A program made the position numbers and the translations under genes. This document shows, piece by piece, positions 1-10,483 of a stretch of 64,000 nucleotides of DNA. This DNA comes from Arachidicoccus terrestris (GTDB taxonomy: Bacteria; Bacteroidota; Bacteroidia; Chitinophagales; Chitinophagaceae). Each line of letters begins with the position of its first letter. Position 1 is the stretch's first letter. The notes beneath the pieces are model-generated. The model ran no database searches. It was given only the letters and a program-made list of their open reading frames with translations, and had not been told where the DNA came from. The stretch covers positions 620,001 through 684,000 of the forward strand of contig NZ_CP083387.1 in NCBI RefSeq assembly GCF_020042345.1, written 5' to 3'.

Positions 1-152
1 TTCGGGATCACAAACAAATATAATTCAATTGTCCCGAAAATGCGAATCAATAACATTTAGCCGAAGGATTTTATGTTCATTTCTATCCTCCCGGCTTCCT
101 TTGCGGGCACCTTAATAAGAACCCGAATAGACAATATATTTTTTTAATTTGT
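1..152. other. Left edge, no gene seen
   Basis: This stretch lies downstream of the minus-strand transketolase gene and is cut by the window edge. No convincing reading frame is visible. TTCGGGA at the extreme left is matched by TCCCGAA about 30 bases on, a short inverted repeat that could belong to a terminator or a gene outside the window. Confidence 0.4.
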
Positions 153-2162
153 TTATACCCGACCCAGTAACGATTTCGCCGACTGAATGATATTTTCCGG
201 TGTAAATCCAAATTCATGCATCAGTTCTTCTCCAGGCGCAGATTCGCCAAAATGGTCGAGTCCAATCACCAGGCCCTCGTCACCCACGTATTTACACCAG
301 CCCACCGGAGAAGCAGCCTCTACAGCGATCCTTTTGCGGATCGTTACAGGGAAAACCTTTTCTTTATATGCCTGATCCTGTTTATCAAAGAGTTCCCAAC
401 TGGGAAAACTAACGACCCTTGCCCAGATGCCCGACTTATACAACTCGGTTTGAGCTTCTATTAACAGATGAACCTCACTGCCAGACCCCATCAAAATAAT
501 TTCCGGCTCCTGTCCCTTGGGCGGTTCAGAGAGAATATAAGCACCTCGTTTTAAATTGCAAGCCGGGTAAAACCGCTCCTGGTCCAAAACCGGTATATTC
601 TGCCTGGTTAAAATGAGTGCTACAGGGCCGGTCGTATGGGAAATAGCTGCTTTCCAGCCATAGGATGTTTCATTCGCATCCGCCGGCCGGATGACCACAA
701 GATTAGGTACCGATCTTAATCCAACTAACTGTTCTACAGGCTGGTGCGTCGTCCCGTCTTCTCCGAGGCCGATGCTGTCGTGTGTAAATACATATATTGG
801 GCGTATGCCCATAATTGCCGCCAGCCGGATAGGCGGCCGCATATAGTCCGAGAATATCAGAAAAGTAGCGCCATAGGCAATAAAACCCTTTGTCAGCGTG
901 ATTCCATTTAAAATAGCCCCCATCGCATGTTCTCTGATACCAAAATGCAGGTTTCTGCCATCGGGATTGTCTACACTGAACGATCCCAAGTTTTCTATTA
1001 ATGTATCCGTAGAAGGGGCTAAATCTGCCGCGCCACCCACCAAAAGCGGTAAATAGTTGGCGATGGCTGTCAGTGCTTTTCCTGAAGCTTTCCGGGTGGC
1101 CATACCTTTATCCGAAGGTTCAAAAACCGGCAAATCTGCATCCCAGTCACCAGGAAGCTCACCACTGGCCGCTAAGCTATAAGCTTCCGCTAATTCAGGA
1201 AATTGCTTACTATAATTTTCCCAGAGCTTTTTCCAGGCTTCCTGCTTTTCCATTCCCTGATTACCGATCTGCTGATAATAAGTAAAGACCTCACTGGGAA
1301 TTTCGAAACTAACATCAGGATTAAATCCGAAATTTTCCTTCACCTTGCGGACCTCGTCCACACCCAGAGGAGCGCCATGCGCCGATGCAGTCCCGGCTTT
1401 ATTGGGACTGCCATAACCGATCTGCGTTCTGACAATAATCAAAGACGGTCTTTTTTTTTCTTCTTTGCCTTTTTGTATAGCTTCTTCAATCCGTCCGGTA
1501 TCATTTCCGTCAGCCACACGCTGAACATGCCATCCATAACTGCGGAACCTTTCCGCTACATCTTCGTTAAAGGCCAGTGAAGTACTTCCTTCAATGGTAA
1601 TCTGGTTATCATCATATAGATAAACGAGGCTCCCTAAACCCAAATGGCCAGCAATGGACGCTGCTTCCGAACTAATCCCCTCCATCATATCCCCGTCACT
1701 GCATATGGCATAAATGTTATAATCAAAAACCGGAAAGTCAGTTTTATTAAACCGGTTTGCCAACATTTTTTGCGCTATGCCCATGCCGACTCCATTGGCA
1801 AAACCCTGGCCCAGAGGCCCGGTCGTCACTTCTATTCCAGGCGTGAGTCCATACTCCGGATGTCCTGCTGTTATGCTATGCAACTGTCTGAAGTTTTTCA
1901 AATCTTCTAACTGAATATCATATCCTGTCAGGTACAGATAAGCGTATTGCAACAAACACGCATGGCCACAGGAAAGAACAAACCGGTCTCTTCCGGCCCA
2001 ATTTGGATCTTTGGGGTTATAATTCATTATTTTCGCCCACAACACATGACCAATCGGCGCTAATCCCATGGGTGTACCGGGGTGACCGGAATTGGCCCTT
2101 TGCACTGCGTCGGCGGCTAAAACACGGACGGCATTAATGGCCAGCTGTTCTAATTTATCCAT
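153..2162 (-). CDS. tkt: Transketolase
   Basis: Thiamine-diphosphate enzyme of the non-oxidative pentose phosphate pathway, which moves two-carbon ketol units between sugar phosphates in the cytoplasm. The 669-residue length is normal for the one-chain bacterial enzyme. The N-terminal part has the NSGHPGTPMGLAP substrate/cofactor segment and the GDG..EG ThDP-binding motif (near residues 155-162). The pyrimidine domain carries the GIREHAMGAILNG stretch with the conserved catalytic Glu (about residue 410) and HDSIGLGEDGTTHQP. The C-terminal domain is complete. The start MDKLEQLAINAVRVLAADAV fits family alignments. No operon partner is evident; the next gene upstream is unrelated and 130 bases away. 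The assignment is secure. Confidence 0.96.
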   Translation of the reverse strand: MDKLEQLAINAVRVLAADAVQRANSGHPGTPMGLAPIGHVLWAKIMNYNPKDPNWAGRDRFVLSCGHACLLQYAYLYLTGYDIQLEDLKNFRQLHSITAGHPEYGLTPGIEVTTGPLGQGFANGVGMGIAQKMLANRFNKTDFPVFDYNIYAICSDGDMMEGISSEAASIAGHLGLGSLVYLYDDNQITIEGSTSLAFNEDVAERFRSYGWHVQRVADGNDTGRIEEAIQKGKEEKKRPSLIIVRTQIGYGSPNKAGTASAHGAPLGVDEVRKVKENFGFNPDVSFEIPSEVFTYYQQIGNQGMEKQEAWKKLWENYSKQFPELAEAYSLAASGELPGDWDADLPVFEPSDKGMATRKASGKALTAIANYLPLLVGGAADLAPSTDTLIENLGSFSVDNPDGRNLHFGIREHAMGAILNGITLTKGFIAYGATFLIFSDYMRPPIRLAAIMGIRPIYVFTHDSIGLGEDGTTHQPVEQLVGLRSVPNLVVIRPADANETSYGWKAAISHTTGPVALILTRQNIPVLDQERFYPACNLKRGAYILSEPPKGQEPEIILMGSGSEVHLLIEAQTELYKSGIWARVVSFPSWELFDKQDQAYKEKVFPVTIRKRIAVEAASPVGWCKYVGDEGLVIGLDHFGESAPGEELMHEFGFTPENIIQSAKSLLGRV

Positions 2163-2292
2163 ACCGTAATATTTTGGGAATTGAAAAAAATCGCTACCTG
2201 CAAACCGCTCAAAGGCTTAATCCTCGGATAATTCAGCAAAGTATATGCCGCATTCAGGCACAAATGTTAAACTCTGTTGCCTGCCCCGTTAC

Positions 2293-2832
2293 TTAGCTCT
2301 CCCAGTTTTCAGATAACAAATTCAAAAGCAAATCCTGCTGTACATATTCGTCCAGCGAATCCTCCAGTAACTCCTGCACACCGTATAACCGAAGGAACTT
2401 TGACCAGCTGATCAGCGATTGATAACAGGACATTTTGCAATGTATCAGTTTACCAAGCGCTAATAGTAAGGTCCACCTTTTAATCAGATCTTCATCTGCG
2501 TACGATCTTATAGCCCTTCGAAAAGGTTCCATAGACTGCGCAACCTCAAGGTCAGGCCTCCATTTTAAATGCGTGTCGTGTATCTGTAATACTTCATTAA
2601 TCTTAACCAATCTTTTAACCTGCAGATCGCTTTCCAGGAAAAACTGTTCTATCACCGACGCCAGGTACCTGGATTCAATTTTATCGGCTAAGGCCTTTAA
2701 ACTGGATAAACATTCACTTTCCCACCGCCACATTTTTATTATTTCTGCCTCCAGAAGTTTGTTACACTTTTCTAAATTGCTGTCGCTAAACCGGTAGCTC
2801 AAATGGTTGCCATTATTTTGTATTTCGTTCAT
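2293..2832 (-). CDS. Hypothetical helical protein, possibly ferritin-like (DUF892-type)
   Basis: I chose the internal ATG at 2832 (protein MNEIQNNGN..., 179 aa) because the 33 residues of the longer frame (to 2931) look like translated intergenic DNA. The protein is almost entirely helical, with repeated Leu/Glu/Lys heptad-like spacing and no signal peptide. Its size and helix pattern recall the YciE/YciF (DUF892) ferritin-like family, but I see no clear metal-ligand ExxH motif, so the family call is inference. A comparable helical gene lies at 7467-8009 on the other side of the trehalose genes, and stress-type small genes follow further on. That suggests a role in the general stress or storage response rather than in pentose metabolism. 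It could equally be an unrelated four-helix protein. Confidence 0.55.
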   Translation of the reverse strand: MNEIQNNGNHLSYRFSDSNLEKCNKLLEAEIIKMWRWESECLSSLKALADKIESRYLASVIEQFFLESDLQVKRLVKINEVLQIHDTHLKWRPDLEVAQSMEPFRRAIRSYADEDLIKRWTLLLALGKLIHCKMSCYQSLISWSKFLRLYGVQELLEDSLDEYVQQDLLLNLLSENWES

Positions 2833-3237
2833 GCGGCTGGTTTTAATGCTACAAATTTGAATGCATTGTTTCCAGTACAAACTATTATCCGTCTGGTGCC
2901 GGCATTTCATAAAATATTCATTTTTAAACAACTAGCTGCCTCAAATAAATAGCCGCCCTATAAACCCGCCAACAGCTCCCTTCAGATGGGTAATTTTTAG
3001 GATGAAATGGGGAAACAGGTGCGATATAACAGTCTTTGTAAGCTATTCAATTTAATGGCCTGTAGTTAAAAATCATAAACCAGCCGGGCTTATCCGTAAT
3101 GGCAACACTATACGTATCCTGCATTCCATACGCATCATATACTAAATCAATAGATTCAAATGCGCTCGGCATAACAGTAGCCTACAAATGGTACAGGGAT
3201 TGCTTTTAAATATACGTGTTAACAATGGAAAAAATAT
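2833..3237. other. Intergenic region between divergent genes
   Basis: About 400 bases separate the minus-strand helical-protein gene from the plus-strand trehalose gene. No gene, RNA or strong hairpin was recognised. It should hold both divergent promoters. I could not place a TTTG/TAnnTTTG pair with confidence. Confidence 0.4.
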
Positions 3238-5475
3238 ATGAATAAAGCTAAACTAATTATCGTTTCAAATAGGCTTCCTGTAAAAATCGACATCAAAAAA
3301 AACCAATGGCATATTAAACCAAGTGAAGGAGGACTCGCGACGGGATTAGGCAGTTTCTATAAAGAACAAGGGGGCATCTGGATCGGATGGCCCGGCGCAC
3401 AAATTAAAGACGCATCCGTAGCTGCTGAAATCAGGGCCGCTTTGAACAAACAATCACTGGAACCTATATTTCTGACACAGACGGAAATCAAGGAGTTCTA
3501 TGAAGGATTCTCCAATCAAACCTTATGGCCGTTATGCCACTATTTCCCATCTTATGCCAGTTATAACGAAAAACACTGGCAGGTTTATCAAAGCGTCAAT
3601 CAAAAGTTCGCCGACGCCATATTAAACATTGCCCGCCCCGGAGATACGGTCTGGATTCACGATTACCAATTGATGCTTGTTCCCAAATTTGTCCGCGAAC
3701 GGCTTCCTGATATCAGTATCGGTTACTTTCAACATATCCCGTTTCCTTCCTATGAGGTGTTCAGGCTGATTCCCTGGAGAAATGAATTGCTGACAGGTTT
3801 ATTGGGCGCCGACCTTGTCGGTTTTCATACCTATGATGATGTCAGGCACTTTGTCAGCGCCATACTTCGGATTTTGGATGTTCAGTCCAATATGAACATC
3901 ATAGAATTCGCGAAGCGGCTAATCACAGCCGAGGCGTTTCCGATGGGTATTGACTATGACAAATATTTTAAACAAGTGTCCACACCTGTCACCAGAAAAT
4001 ACGCCGAAAAAATACTTGAACGGCTGGAAGAGAAAAAGTTAGTTATATCGATTGACCGGCTGGATTATAGTAAAGGGATCATCCAACGTCTGCATGGCTA
4101 TAATATTTTTCTAAGAGACTATCCGCATTTCAGGGGCAAGGTAGTCTATTACCAACTGATTGTACCGTCCAGGGATAAAGTCTTAGAATATGATAGATTA
4201 AAACAGGAAATTGATCAATTGGTGTCCCACATCAATGCCGAATACAGCACACTAAGCTGGCAGCCGATCCAATATTTCTACAGAGCCTGGGCCTTTGAGA
4301 TGTTGTCTGCTCTATACTATACTGCGGACATCGCACTGGTCACCCCCATGCGTGACGGCATGAACCTGGTATGCAAAGAATACATAGCCAGCAAGGCAGA
4401 TCGTCCGGGTGTTTTAATTCTCAGTGAAATGGCGGGAGCCGCAAGAGAACTTACCGAAGCTACCATCATTAACCCTAACGATGAACATGGAATGGCCGAA
4501 GCCATTGCCACGGCACTGCAAGTGCCGCAGTCAGATCAGGTTCAACGGCTAAAAGCCATGCAACAAACACTAAACAAATTCAATATACACGTTTGGGTAA
4601 ATAATTTTCTTATGCGTCTAATGAGCATCAAACAGCAACAAGTCAAATTAGCAACAAAAAGAATCAGCGCAGGCATTGAAACTGAATTTCAATCCAGATA
4701 CCAGCATGCAAAAAGTAGATTATGTTTCCTGGATTATGATGGCACCTTGGTTTCATTTGAAAAAGATCCACAAATGGCGATACCCACAGAACGGCTATTA
4801 AAGATATTACAGAGGCTTACCCAAGATAAAAAAAATCGTATCGTCATCATCAGCGGGCGCAAAAAACAACAATTAGAAAATTGGCTGAAAGGTCTGGACC
4901 TGGATATAATTGCGGAACATGGAGCCTGGTACCGAAGTGATAACGGGCAGTGGCAAAAAAATGAGGAATTAAGAAATTACTGGAAAAAAGATATTCGCCC
5001 CGTGTTGGAACAATATGAAATACGGACACCTGGCTCGTTTATTGAAGAGAAGGACTTTTCGCTGGTATGGCACTATCGTAAAGTAGAATCCTCTTTAGGC
5101 GATTTAAGAGCTAAAGAGATAGCCGGCCATTTGAAATATCTTGTGGCAGACAAAGGGCTGCAGATACTTGAAGGGCATAAGGTTATAGAAGTGAAAAGCG
5201 CATTAATCAACAAAGGTAAAGGGGTGCAGAAATGGCTGAAAAAATACCCGGCTGACTTCTACCTGGCCATTGGAGACGATACGACCGATGAAGACAGTTT
5301 TGCCGCCATGCCACCTACAGCTATCACCATAAAGGTCGGTGGAGGGATGAGCAGAGCCGCCTATTTCATCGATTCACCAACAGAGGTAATTGAACTGTTG
5401 GAAAAAATAACGCAGCCACTGAATCCGGAACCAACCTCCACTGCTGCAAACAGTGACAGGTCATCAATAAAATAA
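3238..5475 (+). CDS. otsAB: Bifunctional trehalose-6-phosphate synthase/phosphatase
   Basis: Fused two-step trehalose enzyme, 745 aa. Residues 1-470 form the GT20 synthase, which joins UDP-glucose to glucose 6-phosphate: a GGLATGL loop near residue 30, the IHDYQLMLVP segment, the IDRLDYSKGI motif, and the RDGMNLVCKEY nucleotide-binding stretch. Residues 490-730 form a HAD-type trehalose-6-phosphate phosphatase beginning FLDYDGTLVSF (nucleophile Asp near 499), with IISGR and the late GDDTTDEDSF metal-binding motif. Both halves look catalytically complete. The fused arrangement, common in eukaryotes, is also found in Bacteroidota. It is convergent with a GH15 glucoamylase/trehalase, so synthesis and breakdown genes face each other. 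Trehalose would act as an osmotic and desiccation protectant (family knowledge). Confidence 0.95.
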   Translation: MNKAKLIIVSNRLPVKIDIKKNQWHIKPSEGGLATGLGSFYKEQGGIWIGWPGAQIKDASVAAEIRAALNKQSLEPIFLTQTEIKEFYEGFSNQTLWPLCHYFPSYASYNEKHWQVYQSVNQKFADAILNIARPGDTVWIHDYQLMLVPKFVRERLPDISIGYFQHIPFPSYEVFRLIPWRNELLTGLLGADLVGFHTYDDVRHFVSAILRILDVQSNMNIIEFAKRLITAEAFPMGIDYDKYFKQVSTPVTRKYAEKILERLEEKKLVISIDRLDYSKGIIQRLHGYNIFLRDYPHFRGKVVYYQLIVPSRDKVLEYDRLKQEIDQLVSHINAEYSTLSWQPIQYFYRAWAFEMLSALYYTADIALVTPMRDGMNLVCKEYIASKADRPGVLILSEMAGAARELTEATIINPNDEHGMAEAIATALQVPQSDQVQRLKAMQQTLNKFNIHVWVNNFLMRLMSIKQQQVKLATKRISAGIETEFQSRYQHAKSRLCFLDYDGTLVSFEKDPQMAIPTERLLKILQRLTQDKKNRIVIISGRKKQQLENWLKGLDLDIIAEHGAWYRSDNGQWQKNEELRNYWKKDIRPVLEQYEIRTPGSFIEEKDFSLVWHYRKVESSLGDLRAKEIAGHLKYLVADKGLQILEGHKVIEVKSALINKGKGVQKWLKKYPADFYLAIGDDTTDEDSFAAMPPTAITIKVGGGMSRAAYFIDSPTEVIELLEKITQPLNPEPTSTAANSDRSSIK

Positions 5476-5539
5476 ACCACCGTCGGCATCAGAAGAGCAA
5501 CCTCTGTAAGGAAGCTGGTCAGATACACCAACAATACCT

Positions 5540-7417
5540 CTAAAAGAAATTAGGATTATTAATCTTTTGAGCAATACGGTAGGCTGCATTCATGAGCCCT
5601 ACATGGCTATAGGCTTGGGGAAAATTTCCCCACTGACTGCCATTTTCAGCATCTACATCTTCACTGAATAATCCCAGGTGATTCCCATAGGTCAATAGTT
5701 TTTCAAACTTGGAAATGGCCTCTTCGACTCTCCCTACAGATGTGAGTGCCTCTACATGCCAAAAAGCGGTGATCAAAAACGTCGTATCCGGATAACCAAA
5801 ATCATCCTTGTGCAGGTATCTGTAAAAAAGCCCGCCCGGCGCAGCCAGTTTACTTTCAATCACCTTTAAATGATCTTGTGCCTTTTTGGAAGAAGGGTCC
5901 AAATAATGCATCATGATCAGCTGTAAGGTACTGGCATCCAAATAAGTAGAATCCGAAGCCTGCTGATAGACTTTCTTTTTCTTATCATAACATGCTTCAA
6001 TTCTGGCGGCAGCCTTTCCTTTGAGTGTCTCAGCCCATTTTTCCAACTTCTTATCCTTAATGCGACGCGCAATTTTGATGGCCGCCTGGCACCCGGCCCA
6101 ATGGAACAAATACGTATAACAATGAAAATTGCGAAAATTCCTGAATTCCCATAAACCGGCATCCGGTTCGTCCATTACCATATCTATCTTCTTTAGAAGA
6201 GAAGCGATCCAGGAAGATGAGTCGGATTTTTCACGCAGCACAAAACGTTCATCCGTATACAAGGGTAATAAGGAGAGCATGACCTGCCCGTAAATGTCAT
6301 TCTGCACATGGGTAGACGCTTCATTGCCGACTCTCACCGGAACATTTCCCAAATAGCCTGATAATCCGAGAACGCGCTCCTTTAAATTTTTCTCCCCGGC
6401 AATGCCGTAAAGCGGCTGAAAACGGCCCTTTTCCTTGACAGAAATATTAGCGATATAATTAAAATACCGTTCCATTTCTTCAAAGTGACCAATGTTATTA
6501 AATGCAAGAAGAATATAATAAGCGTCCCTTAACCAACAGAACCGGTAGTCCCAGTTTCTGCCTGAACCGGGAGCCTCCGGCAGGGAAGTTGTGCTGGCGG
6601 CAATAATGGCCCCCGTATCTTCGTACTGGTGAATTTTCAGCACCAGTGCACTGCGGATAACCTGTTGTTGATACATATTCCCAATACTGGTTTTCTTCAC
6701 CCATCCCCCCCAGTAAAGCTGCGTTTTATGTAAAAAATCCTCCACCGTACTGGCCAGCGGCGCCTCCAGCGGGCTTCCGTAGGTCAGCACCAGATATTTA
6801 GTATCCGTCAGCACACTATAGGACTCCCCTAAAATATGGTTTATTGAAAAATCTGTCGTTAATCTAACGGGGTTTCCTGCCCCGAAATAATCGATATGAT
6901 TACTGGCCGGATAAGCCTCCAGAGCCCTTTTACCATATTCCGCTACCGGTTTACAGGTAATCTTTACCCGGGGTGTACCTTCAAGCGGTTCAATTTTGCG
7001 GATCAGCATCAGTGGCTTAAAATAACGGTCGTATAAATTAAATCTAGGTGCAAAATCCGTTACGCGGTATCTGCCCTCAGCACAGCTGATTTCTGTACAA
7101 AGAATATTTGTGTTCTCCTTATAATACTGATTACTTGTAAACTTTCCTTCGGGTAAAATAGAGAACGATCCACCCTTTTCCGTATCGATAAGCCCTCCGA
7201 AAATAAAGCTGCTGTCAAATCTCGGCATACATAACCAACAAATATTTGTATTCGTTTTTATATGGGCCAGATAGGAACAATTTCCGATTATACCAAAAGG
7301 ATACGCATGCCGCTTTGCTTTTTTTATAGAGGCAGTTGTCGTACCTTTCTTGTTAACCGGCTTGTCCGCCTTCTTCGCGGACGCTTTCACATCTTGACCA
7401 GAGGTTTTTCTTTGCAT
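5540..7417 (-). CDS. GH15 family glycoside hydrolase (glucoamylase/trehalase-like)
   Basis: A 625-residue cytoplasmic protein with no signal peptide. After a Lys/Ala-rich tail of about 40 residues comes the beta-sandwich domain (IGNCSYLAHI..., WLCMPRFDSSFIFGGLID). The (alpha/alpha)6 barrel then starts near residue 290 with the GRNWDYRFCWLRDAYY signature. The C-terminal FSEDVD..GNFPQAYSHVGLMNAA segment contains the region of the catalytic base in GH15. The family hydrolyses terminal glucose from alpha-glucans. Several bacterial members of this architecture are trehalases, and the convergent trehalose synthase favours that here, but substrate cannot be read from sequence alone. The Lys-rich N-terminus is an unusual addition. 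Confidence 0.88.
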   Translation of the reverse strand: MQRKTSGQDVKASAKKADKPVNKKGTTTASIKKAKRHAYPFGIIGNCSYLAHIKTNTNICWLCMPRFDSSFIFGGLIDTEKGGSFSILPEGKFTSNQYYKENTNILCTEISCAEGRYRVTDFAPRFNLYDRYFKPLMLIRKIEPLEGTPRVKITCKPVAEYGKRALEAYPASNHIDYFGAGNPVRLTTDFSINHILGESYSVLTDTKYLVLTYGSPLEAPLASTVEDFLHKTQLYWGGWVKKTSIGNMYQQQVIRSALVLKIHQYEDTGAIIAASTTSLPEAPGSGRNWDYRFCWLRDAYYILLAFNNIGHFEEMERYFNYIANISVKEKGRFQPLYGIAGEKNLKERVLGLSGYLGNVPVRVGNEASTHVQNDIYGQVMLSLLPLYTDERFVLREKSDSSSWIASLLKKIDMVMDEPDAGLWEFRNFRNFHCYTYLFHWAGCQAAIKIARRIKDKKLEKWAETLKGKAAARIEACYDKKKKVYQQASDSTYLDASTLQLIMMHYLDPSSKKAQDHLKVIESKLAAPGGLFYRYLHKDDFGYPDTTFLITAFWHVEALTSVGRVEEAISKFEKLLTYGNHLGLFSEDVDAENGSQWGNFPQAYSHVGLMNAAYRIAQKINNPNFF

Positions 7418-7466
7418 ATTTTTAATTTAGATCCACAAATACCGCCCACCTTAAGCGGCGCTACCC

Positions 7467-8009
7467 TCAACTCCCGACAGCTACCGGATATACCCCTGAC
7501 AAAGCAATTTCGGAAAAGATAGAATCATTCATTTTTTTATCGTTGATGATATCATCAAATGACTCCGCCCATCCAAATTTGTACAGTTTTCGGGCAGTTG
7601 TATATAAACTGCGATAAACGGCCATCTGATAAAAGATAATACGTTGAATGCCCGTGATCATCGAAATATCGCTTAATTTTTCTCCGCTCTTGTTCCTTCC
7701 CAATTCTTCTGTCAATGGCAAAACCAATAGCTCAGATGCCCGTTTATTATCTTTAGATACTTTTGAGGATCGTACGCCTAATTTCCGAAGGCAACTCAAA
7801 TGATCCTTTGATACGTTCTGATAATTAAGCATGGCCTTTTTTAAGGGCTGATAAACAGTTCTGCGTAATAACTGTTTGATCAACTGATTTGTCCTCAGTT
7901 CCAACATATAAATTTGCTGAAGCTCTCTTGCCAGAAAATGCATAAACGGTGAGCTGTCACTTTTGAAACTGATTTCTTTTGCGTATTGCGCCTGGGGTAA
8001 TGTAGTCAT
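7467..8009 (-). CDS. Helical protein, DUF892/ferritin-like candidate
   Basis: I place the start at 8009 (MTTLPQAQYAKEI..., 180 aa); the upstream 15 residues of the longer frame look like leader. Residues 25-60 (FLARELQQIYMLELRTNQLI) resemble the first helix of YciE/YciF-type DUF892 proteins, where a DIYxAE-like pattern carries ligands. Here the acidic positions are only partly kept, so metal binding is doubtful. Four long helices can be inferred. The gene lies 49 bases upstream of the GH15 gene in the same direction and could share a transcript with it, supporting a stress-related role. The family call is inference; a plain hypothetical protein is the alternative. Confidence 0.55.
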   Translation of the reverse strand: MTTLPQAQYAKEISFKSDSSPFMHFLARELQQIYMLELRTNQLIKQLLRRTVYQPLKKAMLNYQNVSKDHLSCLRKLGVRSSKVSKDNKRASELLVLPLTEELGRNKSGEKLSDISMITGIQRIIFYQMAVYRSLYTTARKLYKFGWAESFDDIINDKKMNDSIFSEIALSGVYPVAVGS

Positions 8010-8281
8010 GATGTAAAAATTTAAAATTGAATGGACAAAAAATACCGCAAGCATCCTGCCCGATTTACAAATTTAAATTTTTCAAATGATGAATAAACGC
8101 TAATAGTCAGTTATCAGGAGACCTTCAGCCCATTATCATTGAAAAAAAAGCGGATCAGTTCTCACGACGGATATGCATCACAGAATCATTAAGGCAATTG
8201 TTCCACAATAATGTTTATTGAATTGCCCATACCACTCGGGATACCCGTGAATCTATCTGAATACTTTCGATAAAGAGGTGA

Positions 8282-9772
8282 TCAGATATTGATTTTCTTC
8301 AGCTTATTATACAAGGTTTTTCTATCGATGTTCAGAATTTCAGCCGCTTTACTCTTATTGAACTTTACACTTCGGAGTGTAAGCATAATTTTATTCAGTT
8401 CTGCATTGGCAGCTATATCCTTCAGACTCCTATCGTCCTGACGAATTCCCACCATTTCACTGCCGCCAGAAGAGATAAATTCAGGCTGACCGGTCGCCTC
8501 ATGGTTTTCGGTCACCAGGTTCGCTCCCTGCAGTAATTCAGGAGAAATCTTGACCTCAAAGGGAAGATATTGCTCCGAAATAGCTTTTCCGTTAGGCGTA
8601 AATAAACAAGCCTTTTTTATCGTATTCAGCAATTCTCTGATATTACCAGGCCAGTGATAGGAGTCCAGAATCTGCATAGCCGCTTCTGTCGGCAGTTTCA
8701 AATCTTTTTCTAACCGCCTGCTGGCATGGTCAACAAAACCTTCAATGAACAACGGCAAATCCTCTTTTCGGTCCCGCAAGGCAGGAACAGTGATAGAAAA
8801 TTCATTGAGCCTGTGGTACAAATCCTCACGGAACTTACGTTTGGCCACACCCTCATACAGATCTTCATTGGAAGCCACAATCAGTCGGACATCAACAGAT
8901 TTTTCTATTGTGCCTCCCACTTTACGTACCACCCGTTCCTGAATAGCCCGTAATAACAATAATTGTACACCATAGGAAAGGTTACCGATCTCATCTAAAA
9001 ACAGTGTCCCACCCTGCGCCAACATAAAAGCACCCTCCCGGCTCTGCAAGGCGCCGGTGAATGCACCTTTCTCATGGCCAAATAATTCACTCGCAGCCAA
9101 CTCCTTCGAAAGGCTTCCGCAGTCCACCGCCAGAAAAGGCCCATTTTTTCTCTTACTCTTCTCATGAATCATGCGCGCTACCGATTCCTTCCCTGTACCG
9201 GTTTCTCCATGAATAATGACCGTGTAATCGGTCGGGGCCACCAGGTCAATGGCTTTATATAGTTTCTTACTTACATGGCTTGTTCCCATAATATAAGGAT
9301 ACCCCTGGGGTGTCACCTTATCTGTGTCCGTACCGTCTTTGGGTCCTTTTTCCCCTCTGGAAACGCTTTCTGTGGAAGACAAGCTGTCATTTGTCCTGGA
9401 TGAAACACTGCCTTCTTTCAGGGCAGAATTTACGATATCCAACAGACGCTCCGGATTAATAGGCTTCAACATAAAATAAAACGCCCCGCTTTTCATCAGC
9501 TCAACTGCAGTCTGAACATTATCGGTGTCACTAATGCTGATAATCGGAATAGCCGGCTTCAAGGATTTAATTTTCAACAGGAAATCAACCGGGTAAGTAT
9601 TCTTAAGCTCGCTGTCACAAAGGATCAAGTCAAAATCAGAGGCTTTGATCAACTGCAACGCTTCCTTATTACAACTTGTACTGGCAGTAACAAAACCGTT
9701 ATTCCTTAAAAAATTACTGAACTTCTGGCACATGGCCAGGTCTTTGTCTAAAATCAAGATTTTCCGCAACAT
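8282..9772 (-). CDS. Sigma-54-dependent response regulator (NtrC family)
   Basis: A 496-residue, three-domain transcription activator. Residues 1-120 are a receiver domain ([12 protein letters not shown], phospho-acceptor Asp in [10 protein letters not shown], Lys in [14 protein letters not shown]). The AAA+ sigma-54 interaction domain spans about 160-400: Walker A GETGTGKE, the GAFTGA loop that contacts sigma-54, Walker [11 protein letters not shown], and the [11 protein letters not shown] sensor region. A Fis-type helix-turn-helix ends the protein ([19 protein letters not shown]). All motifs needed for activation are present. There is no histidine kinase beside it, so it is an orphan regulator whose input is unknown. 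It may control the surrounding stress genes, but no target sites were identified. Confidence 0.93.
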   Translation of the reverse strand: MLRKILILDKDLAMCQKFSNFLRNNGFVTASTSCNKEALQLIKASDFDLILCDSELKNTYPVDFLLKIKSLKPAIPIISISDTDNVQTAVELMKSGAFYFMLKPINPERLLDIVNSALKEGSVSSRTNDSLSSTESVSRGEKGPKDGTDTDKVTPQGYPYIMGTSHVSKKLYKAIDLVAPTDYTVIIHGETGTGKESVARMIHEKSKRKNGPFLAVDCGSLSKELAASELFGHEKGAFTGALQSREGAFMLAQGGTLFLDEIGNLSYGVQLLLLRAIQERVVRKVGGTIEKSVDVRLIVASNEDLYEGVAKRKFREDLYHRLNEFSITVPALRDRKEDLPLFIEGFVDHASRRLEKDLKLPTEAAMQILDSYHWPGNIRELLNTIKKACLFTPNGKAISEQYLPFEVKISPELLQGANLVTENHEATGQPEFISSGGSEMVGIRQDDRSLKDIAANAELNKIMLTLRSVKFNKSKAAEILNIDRKTLYNKLKKINI

Positions 9773-10048
9773 AGGTTACCCGTTTAAGATTAATGATTTA
9801 ATTAATTGAATAATCCCGTAGCAATAGCACCTCCATTACAATGATAAAAGGCAAAGGTTTACAACTAACTTAAAAATGAGGAGAACATTCTATCCAAAGA
9901 GCATCATAACATTCTGGATCATTGAAAGAAAAGCAATAATTATTCCATATCAAAATAATATAGATAGAATTACATATATTAATTTGTTAAATTATAACAG
10001 GGGTGATTTTACCCCAATATGGGAAAATAAGCTCCCAATTTTCATTTA

Positions 10049-10471
10049 TCAAGTCTGGATCATCTTTTCCAACCTTAATTTACTATCCTGTATTTCAGTC
10101 CTTTGTGACCTAATTTTCTCGAAAAGATCATTGTCCAGAGCATTGCCTTTCTCCAGTAATTCGTCGTAAACCTGTAGCGCATCCTGTTCGCACCTAAATA
10201 ATAGTAACAAAACAGATGGGTCATTATCCTTTATCCCGTTAAAATCTATATCCTTTAAGGTTTGGCTGGCCGCCTGGCCGACCGAACCTTCATACAACCT
10301 GAGTACATACTCCAATTCCATTATAAATCCTTCGCTTTGCGCAGCCAGACCGACAAGCAGCTGGCTCGCTTCGCCAGTTTTCAGTAACTCTCTGGCATTT
10401 TGGAAACGGTACATCCGCTCCATATTTAACTCAATGAGTTTACGAACAATATTTTCTGACACTTTCTCCAT
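10049..10471 (-). CDS. Hypothetical four-helix protein (DUF2383-like)
   Basis: A 140-residue all-helical acidic protein without signal peptide. Its pattern of an N-terminal amphipathic helix (RKLIELNMERMYRFQNA), a middle FIMELEYVLR helix and a C-terminal RSQRTEIQDSKLRLEKM helix recalls the PA2169/DUF2383 ferritin-like family. This is inference from length and helix layout, as no unambiguous metal-binding motif is visible. The gene lies 12 bases downstream of the acidic-protein gene on the same strand, so the two are probably one operon. The company of small stress-type genes suggests a general stress role. Confidence 0.55.
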   Translation of the reverse strand: MEKVSENIVRKLIELNMERMYRFQNARELLKTGEASQLLVGLAAQSEGFIMELEYVLRLYEGSVGQAASQTLKDIDFNGIKDNDPSVLLLLFRCEQDALQVYDELLEKGNALDNDLFEKIRSQRTEIQDSKLRLEKMIQT

Positions 10472-10483
10472 TCAAAAGAATTA